DNA of 44,868 nucleotides from Cupriavidus basilensis (lineage in GTDB: Bacteria; Pseudomonadota; Gammaproteobacteria; Burkholderiales; Burkholderiaceae). Both the position numbers and the translations under genes were made by a program. The first letter of the stretch is position 1. Every line of letters begins with the position of its first letter. This document shows, piece by piece, positions 17,006 through 25,379 of this stretch. The DNA lies in assembly GCF_029335485.1 (NCBI RefSeq), contig NZ_JARJLM010000400.1:1-44868 (forward strand), written 5' to 3'. The notes beneath the pieces were generated by a model. That model saw only the letters and a list, made by a program, of their open reading frames with translations. It made no database searches and had not been told where the DNA came from.

Positions 17006-18670
17006 ATGGCGGACTTCACTACCGAGATCACCACCGAGATGATCGCCCCACCGCAGCAAGGGGGGCTTGACGAGGCGCATGCCGGCGATATCCGGGGCGC
17101 GCTGGGGACGATTGCCCAGCACGACACCGGCCCTCGCCGCGGATGGCGCCAACGGCTCAGCACCCTGCTCGCCATCCTTGGCCCGGGCCTCATTGTCATG
17201 GTGGGGGACAATGACGCCGGGGCCTTCGGCACCTACACGCAGGCAGGGCAGAACTACGGCACGACACTCCTGTGGACGCTCCTGTTGCTGATCCCCGTGC
17301 TCTACGTCAATCAGGAGATGGTGGTGCGGCTGGGCGCGGTGGCGCGGGTGGGTCACGCGCGGCTTATCTTCGAGCGCTTCGGCAAGCTATGGGGCGGCTT
17401 CAGCGTCATCGACCTGTTTCTCGTGAACGCGCTGACGCTGGTGACCGAGTTCATTGGCATCAGCCTTGCGCTGGAGTACCTGGGCATCCCTCGCTACTGG
17501 GGCGTGTGCGCGGCGGCGTTGCTGGTGATGCTGGCCGCTTCGACCGGAGACTTCCGGCGCTTTGAGCGGTTCGCCATGGGGCTCGTCGCCGGGAGCCTCA
17601 CACTGATTCCCGTCTTCCTGCTCGTACATCCCGCCCTGAGCCAGGTCGCGCGGGATTTCTTCGTGCCCGCCATGCCAGCGCATGCGCCGCTGAGCGAGGT
17701 CATGCTGCTGATCATCGCCATCGTCGGCACCACCGTGGCGCCGTGGCAACTCTTCTTCCAGCAGAGCTACGTGATCGACAAGCGGATTACGACACGCTTC
17801 ATCCGCTATGAGAAGGCCGATCTCTGGCTTGGCATCGCGCTCGTCATCGCCGGCGCCGTGGCCATGATCGCCTTCAGCGCCGAAGCGTTTCGCGGTACGG
17901 CGGGATTCGGAAACTACACCGATGCGCTCGGTACCGCCATCGGCCTCGAGAAGTATTCGGGGCGGCTGACCGGCGTGCTGTTCGCGATCGCGCTGCTGGA
18001 TGCCAGCATCATCGGCGCCTGCGCCGTCTCCCTGTCGACGGCATACGCGCTGGGCGATGTCTTCGCCGCGCGCCATTCCCTGCACCGCAAGCCAACGGAA
18101 GCCAAGGGCTTCTACGCGGTCTACTTCGGATTGATCATGCTGGCAGCCGGGCTGGTATTGACGCCCGGCATGCCGCTGGGGCTGCTGACCAGCGCGGTTC
18201 AGTCCCTGGCCGGCATCCTGCTGCCGAGCGCCACGGTGTTCCTGCTCTTGCTTTGCAATGACAAAGCCGTGCTTGGGCCTTGGGTAAACGGGCGCTGGAC
18301 GAACCTGTTCACGGGCACGGTGGTGGCGGGCCTGGTCATGCTATCCATCATCCTGACGGCATCGGTGCTCTTCCCGCAGATCGGCGAGCGGCAGATTCTG
18401 GGCATCCTGTCGGGGGGGACCCTGCTGGCGCTGGTGGTGTCGGTGTCGGTGAAACGGGTTGATAAATACCGTCTGCGCGGGGATGCCCTCTCGCCGTCGC
18501 CGTTACCCGCCGTGGCCGACCGGGCGGGCTGGACCATGCCCCCGCTGGCGGAGTTGCCCGCGCCCCGGCTCACGCTGCTGAACAAGGTATGGATGGCCGT
18601 CTTGAGAGGCTACCTGCTGGTGGCGGCCGGGCTCGTGCTGGTCCGCATCGTCAATCTGGTGACAGGGTAG
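17006..18670 (+). CDS. NRAMP-family transporter with atypical metal-site motifs
   Basis: A 554-residue inner-membrane transporter of the NRAMP/SLC11 superfamily. Helix 1 reads GPGLIVMVGDNDAGAFGTYTQAG in two parts, where canonical NRAMPs have the metal-binding DPGN. Helix 6 reads GTTVAPWQLFFQQS, where canonical ones have A-x-x-M-P-H. The transition-metal-selecting methionine is therefore missing. These changes resemble NRAMP-related magnesium transporters, so Mg2+ rather than Mn2+/Fe2+ is possible; that is an inference. A 50-residue polar N-terminus precedes helix 1. The ATG at 17006 has GGGAG upstream. The OsmC gene follows 52 bp later, likely in one operon. Confidence 0.85.
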   Translation: MADFTTEITTEMIAPPQQGGLDEAHAGDIRGALGTIAQHDTGPRRGWRQRLSTLLAILGPGLIVMVGDNDAGAFGTYTQAGQNYGTTLLWTLLLLIPVLYVNQEMVVRLGAVARVGHARLIFERFGKLWGGFSVIDLFLVNALTLVTEFIGISLALEYLGIPRYWGVCAAALLVMLAASTGDFRRFERFAMGLVAGSLTLIPVFLLVHPALSQVARDFFVPAMPAHAPLSEVMLLIIAIVGTTVAPWQLFFQQSYVIDKRITTRFIRYEKADLWLGIALVIAGAVAMIAFSAEAFRGTAGFGNYTDALGTAIGLEKYSGRLTGVLFAIALLDASIIGACAVSLSTAYALGDVFAARHSLHRKPTEAKGFYAVYFGLIMLAAGLVLTPGMPLGLLTSAVQSLAGILLPSATVFLLLLCNDKAVLGPWVNGRWTNLFTGTVVAGLVMLSIILTASVLFPQIGERQILGILSGGTLLALVVSVSVKRVDKYRLRGDALSPSPLPAVADRAGWTMPPLAELPAPRLTLLNKVWMAVLRGYLLVAAGLVLVRIVNLVTG

Positions 18671-18722
18671 CGTCACCGGCCGCGCAGGTGCATCGTGCGG
18701 CGAGGATTCCTGGAGACAAGTC

Positions 18723-19121
18723 ATGCATAGTGCGCAAGCAATCGCCACCATCGAAGCCAGCGCCCCCAACTACCAGGTGAATCTGCAGGTCGACGCGCAT
18801 GTTCTCACCGGCGACGAACCGGCCAGCCTCGGGGGCGCAGACCGTGGCCCCGAGCCGTTTGCATTTGTGCTCTGCGGGCTCGCTTCCTGCACCGCGGCCA
18901 CGCTGAGAATGTACGCTGGGCGCAAAGGGTGGGATCTCGGGCAGATCCGTGTCTTCGCCACGTTTGAAAAACTCGGCCACGTACGCTTCATCCTCAGGGA
19001 GGTCGCAGTGGGGCGCGAACTCGCCGAAGCCGAACGGGCCCAGCTGGCAGAGCTGTGCGAGCGCACGCCGGTGACATTGTTCCTGAAGGGCACCACCAGC
19101 ATCGAAACGATATTCCGGTAG
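18723..19121 (+). CDS. OsmC family protein
   Basis: A 132-residue OsmC/YhfA-type protein. Members of the fold reduce organic hydroperoxides with two cysteines. Here Cys56 in LASCTAATLRMYAGRKGW and Cys112 in LAELCERTPVTLFL stand at the usual places; Cys51 is extra. A CTGGAG ribosome binding site precedes the ATG. It lies 52 bp after the NRAMP-type gene, suggesting joint expression. Which OsmC subgroup it belongs to, and the true substrate, cannot be decided by eye. Confidence 0.82.
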   Translation: MHSAQAIATIEASAPNYQVNLQVDAHVLTGDEPASLGGADRGPEPFAFVLCGLASCTAATLRMYAGRKGWDLGQIRVFATFEKLGHVRFILREVAVGRELAEAERAQLAELCERTPVTLFLKGTTSIETIFR

Positions 19122-19131
19122 CGGGAAGGCG

Positions 19132-19923
19132 CTAGCCCGGCAGGCCGAACAGGCGGCGGCTGTTGCTGGTGCACTGGCTGGCTACGTCGTCTACCGCCAT
19201 GCCTTTCAGCCCGGCGACCGCCTCCGCGATCCACGGCAGGTTGGCGGGCTCGTTGTAGGGCCGCCGGTTCTTGTGATTTTTCGGGCCGAGGTAGGGCGCG
19301 TCCGTCTCCAGGTGCAGGCGTTCGAGCGGGATGGCTTGCACCGCCTCCCGCAGGGCCTGGCCGCGGTTGAGATCGGTTACCCAGCCCGTAATCCCGATCT
19401 CCAGTCCCAGTTCCACGAAGGCGGCCGCCTCATCGGCCGCGCCGGTGAAGCAGTGCACCACGCCATGCGCGCCCGCGCGGACCGCGCCTGCCACCATCGC
19501 GTGGAAATCGTCGAACGCGTCCCGGCAATGGAGGAACAGCGGCTTTTTCCATTGCACCGCCGCCTCGAGCTGCGCTTCGAAGGCACGGCGCTGATCGGCG
19601 GGTGTCGAGAAATTCCGGTTGTAGTCCAGCCCGCATTCCCCCACCGCAACCACGTCGGGGCTTTCCCAGAGGGCCTGCAGGGCTCGCAAAACCTCCGGCG
19701 ACCAGTTTTTTGCGGTATGCGGGTGGATGCCAGCGGTGGCGTAGAGAAGGCGGGGGTGCCGGCTGGCCAGGTCGCGTGCATTGCGGCTTGATTCCAGCGA
19801 GGTGCCGGTTGCCAGCATGGCCACGACGCCGGCCGCCGTTGCGCGCTCGAGAATCGCGTCGGTGTGCGGGACCAGTTGGGAGGAATGAAAGTTGACGCCG
19901 ATATCGATCAGTTTCAGGTGCAT
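19132..19923 (-). CDS. tatD: TatD family metal-dependent hydrolase (DNase)
   Basis: A 263-residue TatD-type hydrolase, a metal-dependent 3'-5' exonuclease fold (TIM barrel). The start LIDIGVNFHSSQ matches the TatD subgroup proper, not the DTHCH form of YcfH/YjjV. Metal and catalytic motifs follow: AGIHPH, VGECGLDYNRNF, PLFLHCRDA, VVHCFTG, LHLETDAPYL. Motif order and length are normal. I chose the ATG at 19923 because it sits just before the conserved IDIGVN; in-frame extension upstream has no likeness. It is convergent with the OsmC gene and divergent from bigR. Confidence 0.88.
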   Translation of the reverse strand: MHLKLIDIGVNFHSSQLVPHTDAILERATAAGVVAMLATGTSLESSRNARDLASRHPRLLYATAGIHPHTAKNWSPEVLRALQALWESPDVVAVGECGLDYNRNFSTPADQRRAFEAQLEAAVQWKKPLFLHCRDAFDDFHAMVAGAVRAGAHGVVHCFTGAADEAAAFVELGLEIGITGWVTDLNRGQALREAVQAIPLERLHLETDAPYLGPKNHKNRRPYNEPANLPWIAEAVAGLKGMAVDDVASQCTSNSRRLFGLPG

Positions 19924-20062
19924 GTCTACAAGGGGAGGCAGGAGCTGCCGGTGGTTGGCAGGCATGCAGTCTAACGCCAGGCGTGTGCCCACCGGCGGCC
20001 GGGGTGGCGCCTTTGGATGGCCGTTTGCGTCCTGGCCTTCCAGGGGCGTCACACACATTCTG

Positions 20063-20093
20063 TTCACAAATAGTATATTATTTTATATAATAT
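20063..20093 (+). promoter_or_regulatory. bigR promoter overlapped by an AT-rich operator
   Basis: TTCACA at 20063-20068 and a perfect TATAAT at 20086-20091 are 17 bp apart. ATATTAT (20075-20081) and ATAATAT (20087-20093) form a perfect inverted repeat lying over the spacer and the -10. BigR boxes are AT-rich palindromes of this kind, so repressor binding would block RNA polymerase directly. Confidence 0.8.
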
Positions 20094-20119
20094 CAATCAG
20101 TAAACTGTTGGTGCGCCTC

Positions 20120-20458
20120 ATGAACACGGATCACGCCGCTATTGACCTGGGTACCATGCAGGCCGCCGCGGCCAGCGCCTGCGCGCTGCTCAAGGTGCTG
20201 GCGAATCCCGATCGCCTGCTGCTGATGTGCCAGTTGTCGCAAGGCGAGCTATCCGTCGGCGAACTGGAGGCGCGGCTCGGCATCCGCCAGCCGACGCTTT
20301 CCCAGCAACTGGGCGTGCTGCGTGAAAACGGCCTGGTAGCTACACGCCGCGATGGCAAGAGCATCTTTTATTCGATTGTCAGCACGGAAGCGATTGCCGT
20401 GATGACCGTGCTGTATGCGCAGTTTTGCGCCACACCAGGGGAGGAACCCACATGTTGA
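20120..20458 (+). CDS. bigR: BigR/SqrR-type persulfide-sensing ArsR family repressor
   Basis: A 112-residue ArsR-type winged helix repressor. The recognition helix is in LGIRQPTLSQQLGVLRENGL. Cys37 (in LLLMCQL) and Cys103 (in LYAQFC) are 66 residues apart, the same spacing as the sensing pair of BigR and SqrR, which form a polysulfide bridge on exposure to sulfane sulfur and leave DNA. It heads an operon with two YeeE/YedE genes and a TsdA-like cytochrome and lies behind an AT-rich operator. Its last codons overlap the next gene by seven bases. Regulation by sulfide or persulfide is therefore strongly suggested. Confidence 0.88.
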   Translation: MNTDHAAIDLGTMQAAAASACALLKVLANPDRLLLMCQLSQGELSVGELEARLGIRQPTLSQQLGVLRENGLVATRRDGKSIFYSIVSTEAIAVMTVLYAQFCATPGEEPTC

Positions 20459-20886
20459 TCGACCTGGCCAGCTTTACGCCCGGCTTGTCCCTGGCCGGCG
20501 GACTCGTGATCGGCGGCGCCGCCGCCGTGCTTGTCCTGTTCAACGGCCGTATCGCCGGCATCAGCGGCATCCTGGGCGGCTTGCTAAGCCTGCCGCGCCG
20601 CGACATGGCCTGGCGCGTGGCCTTCTTGGCCGGGCTGGTCGGGGCTCCCATGCTGGCGAGCCTGCTGGGCCATCCCGCCATTGCCGATATCGACGCGGGC
20701 TGGGGCCAGATCCTGGCAGCGGGCTTCCTGGTCGGCATGGGCACGCGCTATGCCAGCGGCTGCACCAGTGGGCATGGCGTCTGCGGTATCTCGCGCGGCT
20801 CGATCCGCTCGCTCGTCGCCACGGCGACGTTCATGGCGGCGGGCTTCGTGACCGTTTTCGTGCAACGGCATCTGAGCGGAGGCTGA
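20452..20886 (+). CDS. YeeE/YedE family sulfur transporter, first half
   Basis: A 144-residue membrane protein of the YeeE/YedE (DUF395) family. It has about four hydrophobic segments and the family signature [21 protein letters not shown], whose cysteines relay thiosulfate or sulfane sulfur in the larger YeeE. The gene is one half of what is a single longer protein in other bacteria; the second half follows after one base. The ribosome binding site GGGGAGG lies inside the end of bigR. Inner-membrane uptake or export of a sulfur compound is the likely role. Confidence 0.85.
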   Translation: MLIDLASFTPGLSLAGGLVIGGAAAVLVLFNGRIAGISGILGGLLSLPRRDMAWRVAFLAGLVGAPMLASLLGHPAIADIDAGWGQILAAGFLVGMGTRYASGCTSGHGVCGISRGSIRSLVATATFMAAGFVTVFVQRHLSGG

Positions 20887-20887
20887 A

Positions 20888-21319
20888 ATGATGGCATTCA
20901 TTGCATTGGTGGCAGGCCTGCTGTTTGGCATCGGCCTGATGCTTTCCGGCATGGCCAACCCGGCCAAGGTGCTGGGCTTCCTCGATCTGGCGGGAAGCTG
21001 GGATCCGTCGCTGGCGTTTGTGATGGTCGGCGCGATCGCGGTCGGCTCGCTCGCCTTCCTGGTTGCCAGGCGCCGCACGCGCACGCTCCTGGGGTTGCCC
21101 TTGCAGCTTCCGGCAAGCACCGCCGTGACACCGAGGCTCGTGCTGGGCAGCGCGGCGTTCGGCATCGGCTGGGGCATTGCCGGATTTTGCCCGGGACCGG
21201 CGCTGGTGGCGCTGGGCGCCGGCTACCCGAAAGCGTGGGGCTTCGTTGCGGCCATGCTGGCCGGGATGGCGGTCTTTGAACTGGCCGATCGGATGAAACC
21301 CGGCCGGCAGCAAGCCTAG
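20888..21319 (+). CDS. YeeE/YedE family sulfur transporter, second half
   Basis: A 143-residue membrane protein, the partner of the preceding YeeE/YedE half. The N-terminal [24 protein letters not shown] and the later [17 protein letters not shown], with its conserved cysteine, mark the family. About four membrane spans are seen. The start overlaps a second ATG one codon later; coupling to the upstream stop is tight. The two halves presumably assemble into one channel. Confidence 0.85.
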   Translation: MMAFIALVAGLLFGIGLMLSGMANPAKVLGFLDLAGSWDPSLAFVMVGAIAVGSLAFLVARRRTRTLLGLPLQLPASTAVTPRLVLGSAAFGIGWGIAGFCPGPALVALGAGYPKAWGFVAAMLAGMAVFELADRMKPGRQQA

Positions 21320-21376
21320 ACGGTGTCCTGAATCGCCAATCCGTTGAATACAACAGAACAACAAAGGGAGACAAGA

Positions 21377-22195
21377 ATGAAAACGATAAAACATGGCGCC
21401 ATGGCGTTTGCGGTGCTGGCGGCAGCCAGCCTGCCTGCGCTTTCCCAGCCGGCGAACGTCGCGTTGACCGTACCGGACGCGGCCTCGATTCCGGCCGGGC
21501 CGATGGGCGACGCCATCAAGCGCGGCAAGGAACTGCTGTCCGACACGCGCAGGCAACTGCCCGGCAATGTCGGGAATGGCCTGAACTGTACCAATTGCCA
21601 CCTGAACGGCGGGACCGTGGCCTATGCCTCGCCCTGGGTAGGGCTGGCCGGGGCGTTTCCGGAGTACCGCGCCCGCAGCGGCAAGATCATCTCGCTGCAG
21701 GAACGTGTCAACGATTGCTTCCAGCGCTCGATGAACGGCAAGCCGCTGGCGTTCGACTCGGCCGAGATGAACGCCATCCTGGCCTATATGAAGTGGTTGT
21801 CCACCGGCGTCCCGGCCGGCACCAACGTGACCGGCAGGGGCTTCGAGAAAATTGACACCGCGTTGCGGCCGGACCGCGCGCATGGCAGGGCGGTCTACGC
21901 GGCGCAGTGCGCGTCATGCCATGGCGCCGAAGGGCAAGGCGTGGCCAATCCGCAGGGCGGCTACGTTTTCCCGCCGGTCTGGGGGAAGGATGCATTCAAC
22001 GTGGGGGCGGGGATGGCGCGGATGTACACGGCGGCGGCCTTCGTCAAGCACAACATGCCGCTCGGCCAGGGCGGAACGCTGTCGGCCCAGGATGCCGTGG
22101 ACGTTGCCGCCTTCTTTACCGAACAGCCCAGGCCCGATTTTCCTGGCCGGGCCAAGGACTGGCCCAAGGGCGACCGGCCGAAGGACGCGCGTTAG
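21377..22195 (+). CDS. tsdA: TsdA-like dihaem cytochrome c (thiosulfate dehydrogenase family)
   Basis: A 272-residue periplasmic dihaem cytochrome. A Sec signal peptide covers about residues 1-24. Haem sites are CTNCH (71-75) and CASCH (178-182). The first domain has the TsdA-type stretch PEYRARSGKIISLQERVNDC and then FQRSMNGKPL, where Cys114 is a candidate for the unusual cysteine haem ligand of TsdA. TsdA joins two thiosulfates to tetrathionate and passes electrons to cytochromes. GGGAG precedes the ATG. It is last in the bigR operon, so sulfane-sulfur removal is the likely purpose. A tetrathionate reductase direction is also possible. Confidence 0.78.
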   Translation: MKTIKHGAMAFAVLAAASLPALSQPANVALTVPDAASIPAGPMGDAIKRGKELLSDTRRQLPGNVGNGLNCTNCHLNGGTVAYASPWVGLAGAFPEYRARSGKIISLQERVNDCFQRSMNGKPLAFDSAEMNAILAYMKWLSTGVPAGTNVTGRGFEKIDTALRPDRAHGRAVYAAQCASCHGAEGQGVANPQGGYVFPPVWGKDAFNVGAGMARMYTAAAFVKHNMPLGQGGTLSAQDAVDVAAFFTEQPRPDFPGRAKDWPKGDRPKDAR

Positions 22196-22250
22196 CGGGC
22201 GGGCTGCGGTCCGTTCCGGCGTAGCCGGGGCCGCGCCTCAGCAAGTTCCC

Positions 22251-22931
22251 CTACGACAACAGCAAGAGCGCACCGCAAGCCGCCAATGCCAGGGTCCAGA
22301 CCCGGTCGAGATTGATCCACCCGGTGCGCAGGAAGCCCACGCCGATGTGGTCGTACACCAGCAATGCCATGGCGCCGATGGCAAGCAGCATGGCCAGCGT
22401 GTGCAGCCCGAGCGCCAGCACCGCGGACCAGAGCGGGCCGCCGGAGGCTGGCGCGGCCACGGCGCTGCACAGCGGCAGCAGCGCCGGTACCAGCATCAGC
22501 CCCGCGCCATGCGTGCCGGCCATCAGGAACGACCACAACGCCAGCCCGGCCATGCCGGCCCGCATGCCCACGCGCGGGCGCTGGCGGTGGCCGCGCAGGG
22601 CGTGCCAGGCGGCCCAGCCGATCAATACGGCGCCGCCAGCGCGTGCCAGCAAGCGAGGGTCGAGCATGCTGCCAAGGCTCAGCGCGGCGGCCAGCACCAG
22701 GGCGACCGCCAGCGCGTGGCCGAGCGCGATCGGCAGCAGTGCCAGCAACACGATCTTGCGGTGCCCGCGCTGCAGCCCGAGCGCCACCGCGAACAGCCAG
22801 CCCATGGCGGGATTGACGCCGTGGAACAGGCCGAGCGCGGCAATGGCCAGCCAGGGCCACCAGAGCGGCCATAGCGTGGACCACTGGGTGGCCACGTACG
22901 TGCCTAGCGGGATGCCGGCAGTGGCGTTCAT
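22251..22931 (-). CDS. Integral membrane protein downstream of methanethiol oxidase
   Basis: A 226-residue protein with about six hydrophobic segments. The early motif GLFHGVNPAMGWLFAVALG and a later His-containing segment (SFLMAGTHGAGLMLVPALLP) look like a polytopic transporter with conserved His/Asn/Pro residues, loosely like NicO/LysE-type exporters. I cannot name the family with certainty. It begins ten bases after the methanethiol oxidase stop, so the two form an operon. A role in moving a product or a metal for that enzyme is an inference. Confidence 0.65.
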   Translation of the reverse strand: MNATAGIPLGTYVATQWSTLWPLWWPWLAIAALGLFHGVNPAMGWLFAVALGLQRGHRKIVLLALLPIALGHALAVALVLAAALSLGSMLDPRLLARAGGAVLIGWAAWHALRGHRQRPRVGMRAGMAGLALWSFLMAGTHGAGLMLVPALLPLCSAVAAPASGGPLWSAVLALGLHTLAMLLAIGAMALLVYDHIGVGFLRTGWINLDRVWTLALAACGALLLLS

Positions 22932-22941
22932 GACAAGGCGG

Positions 22942-24336
22942 CTACGGGTAGCAGTAGGAATCCGACGAGCAGTCGCCCCCCTGCAGCCTTACCTGGTGCG
23001 GGCGATGCCCTGCCGGCCAGCGCAGGAAGAAGCGCGGGTCGAAGGCGATGCCGCCGTCAGGCGCCGCGTCCAGCTTGACCATCCAGCCCTCGATGCCCTC
23101 CGGGTAGAACTGCGCATCGACCGCACCATAGAGCGAGTTGGTGAAATAGACGCGCCGTCCGTCGCGGCTGACCTCGACCATCTGCGGGCCGCCGTTCAGC
23201 GCGGCGCCGCCGGCGCCGGGATGCGTGGCGCGCGAGACGATGCCGCCAATGCGTACGCGGCCGGTCTGCTTTGGGGCGAAGGGGTCGGAGACGTCGTACT
23301 GCAGCAGGTCGCCGGTGCCCCAGCACGATACGTAGAGGAAGCGGTCGTCCATCGACAGGTCGATATCGCTCACCAGCGGCGGCACCGCCTTGAAGCCCTT
23401 GAGGATGGGCGGGAGCAGGTCCGGGTCCGCCGGCTCGGCGGGGATGTCGATGACCTTGCGCACCGCCCATTTTTCGCCGTCCCGGTACCAGGTCCAGATC
23501 GAGGAAGACAGGTCTTTCAGGCTGATCACGCAGTTGACGAAGCCGTATGCCTTGGTCGGGTCGTGGGCGGGACGCAGCTCGAACACGAGCTGGTGCTCTT
23601 CGCCGAAGTCGATTTCCTGCAGGTGGCGGCGCCTGGTCAGATCCCAGAAATGCAGGCGGCGGCCGTAACGCGAGCCGAGCAGGATCTCGGGCACGAGGCC
23701 GTCCTCGACCATGTCGGGCGTGCCCCATTCGCTGGTGACCAGTGTGTCATAGCCGAGATGCCACCAGCCATCGTAGGCGAAATACTGAGGGCCGCGCTCC
23801 ACCTCCCACTGCCCGAGCGGTTCGAAGCTCTCCTGGTCGAGCAGCATGATGCCGCCCGGTCCCTTGCCTTCGCCGTTGCCCAGCGCGCTTACATAGATTC
23901 CGCCGGGGCCGCAGTGCACGGTATGCGGGCGCGAGTAGCCGGTGCGCACGGCCAGTTCGCCGGGCTCGATCACCTTGATGATGGATGGCCGCAGCGGATC
24001 GGGCCTGGTGTCCATGATGTAGATGCGGGACGAACGCAAGCCCGGCACTACCAGGTAGCGCCGCTCCATATGCGGGTGCGGGGCGTTCGGGCAGAGACAG
24101 GACGAGCAGGCATTCCAGCCGAAGTGATGCAGCTCGTCGCCTGCGTACGGCACGCTCACCTGCCCGATGATGGTGGCGTAGGTGTTGGAGGCCGGATCGA
24201 CGTCGACCACGGCAATAGCGTCCGGCTGGCTGCGCGTCGGATCGAACATCGCTACATAGGCGAGTGCCTCGGGCGGCGCCTTTGCCGCCAGCCGCGGCGA
24301 CGGGTAAAAGCTGGGGTCCGGCTTCCAGGTCGCCAT
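22942..24336 (-). CDS. mtoX: Methanethiol oxidase / selenium-binding protein 56 family
   Basis: A 464-residue seven-bladed beta-propeller protein of the SBP56 family. Bacterial members (MtoX) are copper enzymes that oxidise methanethiol to formaldehyde, hydrogen sulfide and hydrogen peroxide. The conserved NACSSCLC (Cys77, Cys80, Cys82) after HHFGW, the histidine-rich YSRPHTVHCGPGGIY and SDIDLSMDDRFLYVSCWG are visible. AAGGAGG sits six bases ahead of the ATG. No clear signal peptide is seen, unlike some MtoX. The sulfide it would release matches the nearby persulfide-responsive operon. True substrate should be treated as probable, not proven. Confidence 0.82.
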   Translation of the reverse strand: MATWKPDPSFYPSPRLAAKAPPEALAYVAMFDPTRSQPDAIAVVDVDPASNTYATIIGQVSVPYAGDELHHFGWNACSSCLCPNAPHPHMERRYLVVPGLRSSRIYIMDTRPDPLRPSIIKVIEPGELAVRTGYSRPHTVHCGPGGIYVSALGNGEGKGPGGIMLLDQESFEPLGQWEVERGPQYFAYDGWWHLGYDTLVTSEWGTPDMVEDGLVPEILLGSRYGRRLHFWDLTRRRHLQEIDFGEEHQLVFELRPAHDPTKAYGFVNCVISLKDLSSSIWTWYRDGEKWAVRKVIDIPAEPADPDLLPPILKGFKAVPPLVSDIDLSMDDRFLYVSCWGTGDLLQYDVSDPFAPKQTGRVRIGGIVSRATHPGAGGAALNGGPQMVEVSRDGRRVYFTNSLYGAVDAQFYPEGIEGWMVKLDAAPDGGIAFDPRFFLRWPAGHRPHQVRLQGGDCSSDSYCYP

Positions 24337-24464
24337 GATGTGCCTCCTTGTGCTTTTGCCTGGATGCCGCGGGGCATCGCAGACTTTGAACTATAGGACA
24401 CATCGCGGCGGAGGTGCCCTGGCCGTGCGGGGCCTGGGCGCGCCAGGGTCTTGCGCAGGCACGC

Positions 24465-25268
24465 TCAGAACGCCGGAATCAGCGATCCCTTGAACTCGGT
24501 CTCGATAAACCTGCGTACCTCCTCCGACTGGTAGGCCTTCACCAGCTTCTTCACCCAGGGCTTGTCCTTGTCTTCCGCGCGGGCGGCGATCAGGTTGGCG
24601 TAGGGGCCGCGCGCGTCTTCCACCGCGATGGTGTCGCGCTGCAGCGAGAGGCCGGCGCGGTAGGCGTAGTCGTTGTTGATCGAGGCCGCGGCGAGGTCGT
24701 CCAGCGCGCGCGGCAACTGCGCCGCGTCAAGCTCGATCAGCTTGAGCTTCTTCGGATTCTCCACCACGTCCAGCGGGGTGGCATTGACACCGTTCTCGCC
24801 CACGCCGGGCTTGAGCCTGACGAGCCCGGCTTTTTGCAACAGCAGCAGCGCTCGGTTGCCGTTGGACGGATCGTTCTGGATGCCGATGCGCGCGCCCTGC
24901 GGCAACTGGTCGACCGACTTGAACTTCTTCGAGTAGATGCCGAGCGGCGCGGTCAGGGTCAGGCCAACCGGCACGATCTTGTAGCCGCGCGCCTTGATCT
25001 GGCTGTCCAGGAAGGGCTTGTGCTGGAAGGCGTTGGCGTCCAGGTCGCCGGCGGCCAGCGCCTCGTTGGGCTGCAGGTAGTCACTGAAGGTGATCAGCTG
25101 GATCTCCAGCCCGTCGCGCGCGGCAACCTTGCGGACCACCTCGAAGGTCTGCTCGGCGTTGCCGACCGAAACACCGACCTTGATTCTTGTCTTGTCCTGG
25201 GCCTGGCTCGCGCCGGTGCCGATTACCATCAGTAGCGCCGCCATCGCGGCCGCTTGCCATCGCTTCAT
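24465..25268 (-). CDS. metQ: MetQ/NlpA family substrate-binding protein
   Basis: A 267-residue periplasmic binding protein of the NlpA/MetQ family, which normally delivers methionine to the MetNI ABC transporter. Residues 1-23 are a Sec signal ending in ASQAQ; there is no lipobox cysteine, so it is soluble rather than a lipoprotein. The core motif VGVSVGNAEQTFEVV and the pocket region QNDPSNGNRALLLLQ fit. No metN or metI lies nearby, so it is an orphan. It stands beside sulfur genes, and a sulfur-containing ligand is a reasonable guess. Confidence 0.85.
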   Translation of the reverse strand: MKRWQAAAMAALLMVIGTGASQAQDKTRIKVGVSVGNAEQTFEVVRKVAARDGLEIQLITFSDYLQPNEALAAGDLDANAFQHKPFLDSQIKARGYKIVPVGLTLTAPLGIYSKKFKSVDQLPQGARIGIQNDPSNGNRALLLLQKAGLVRLKPGVGENGVNATPLDVVENPKKLKLIELDAAQLPRALDDLAAASINNDYAYRAGLSLQRDTIAVEDARGPYANLIAARAEDKDKPWVKKLVKAYQSEEVRRFIETEFKGSLIPAF

Positions 25269-25379
25269 TGTCTGCTTCCTCGCCGGGTTGAGTGGCCGCA
25301 CCGCGGCCGACTGCCGAGTATAGGAAGCGCGCGCCGCGGCGCGAACTGATGCTTTCGTCTTAGCTTAGAAGCGCGCGTG

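Noticed and set aside
20452-21319. Frameshifted single YeeE gene
   Set aside because: Both halves have their own start, tight spacing and complete segments; the two-gene form is known in this family, so it is not a break.
24337-24464. Possible riboswitch upstream of mtoX or metQ
   Set aside because: The leaders are short and I could not see the conserved core of a SAM-type or other known riboswitch.
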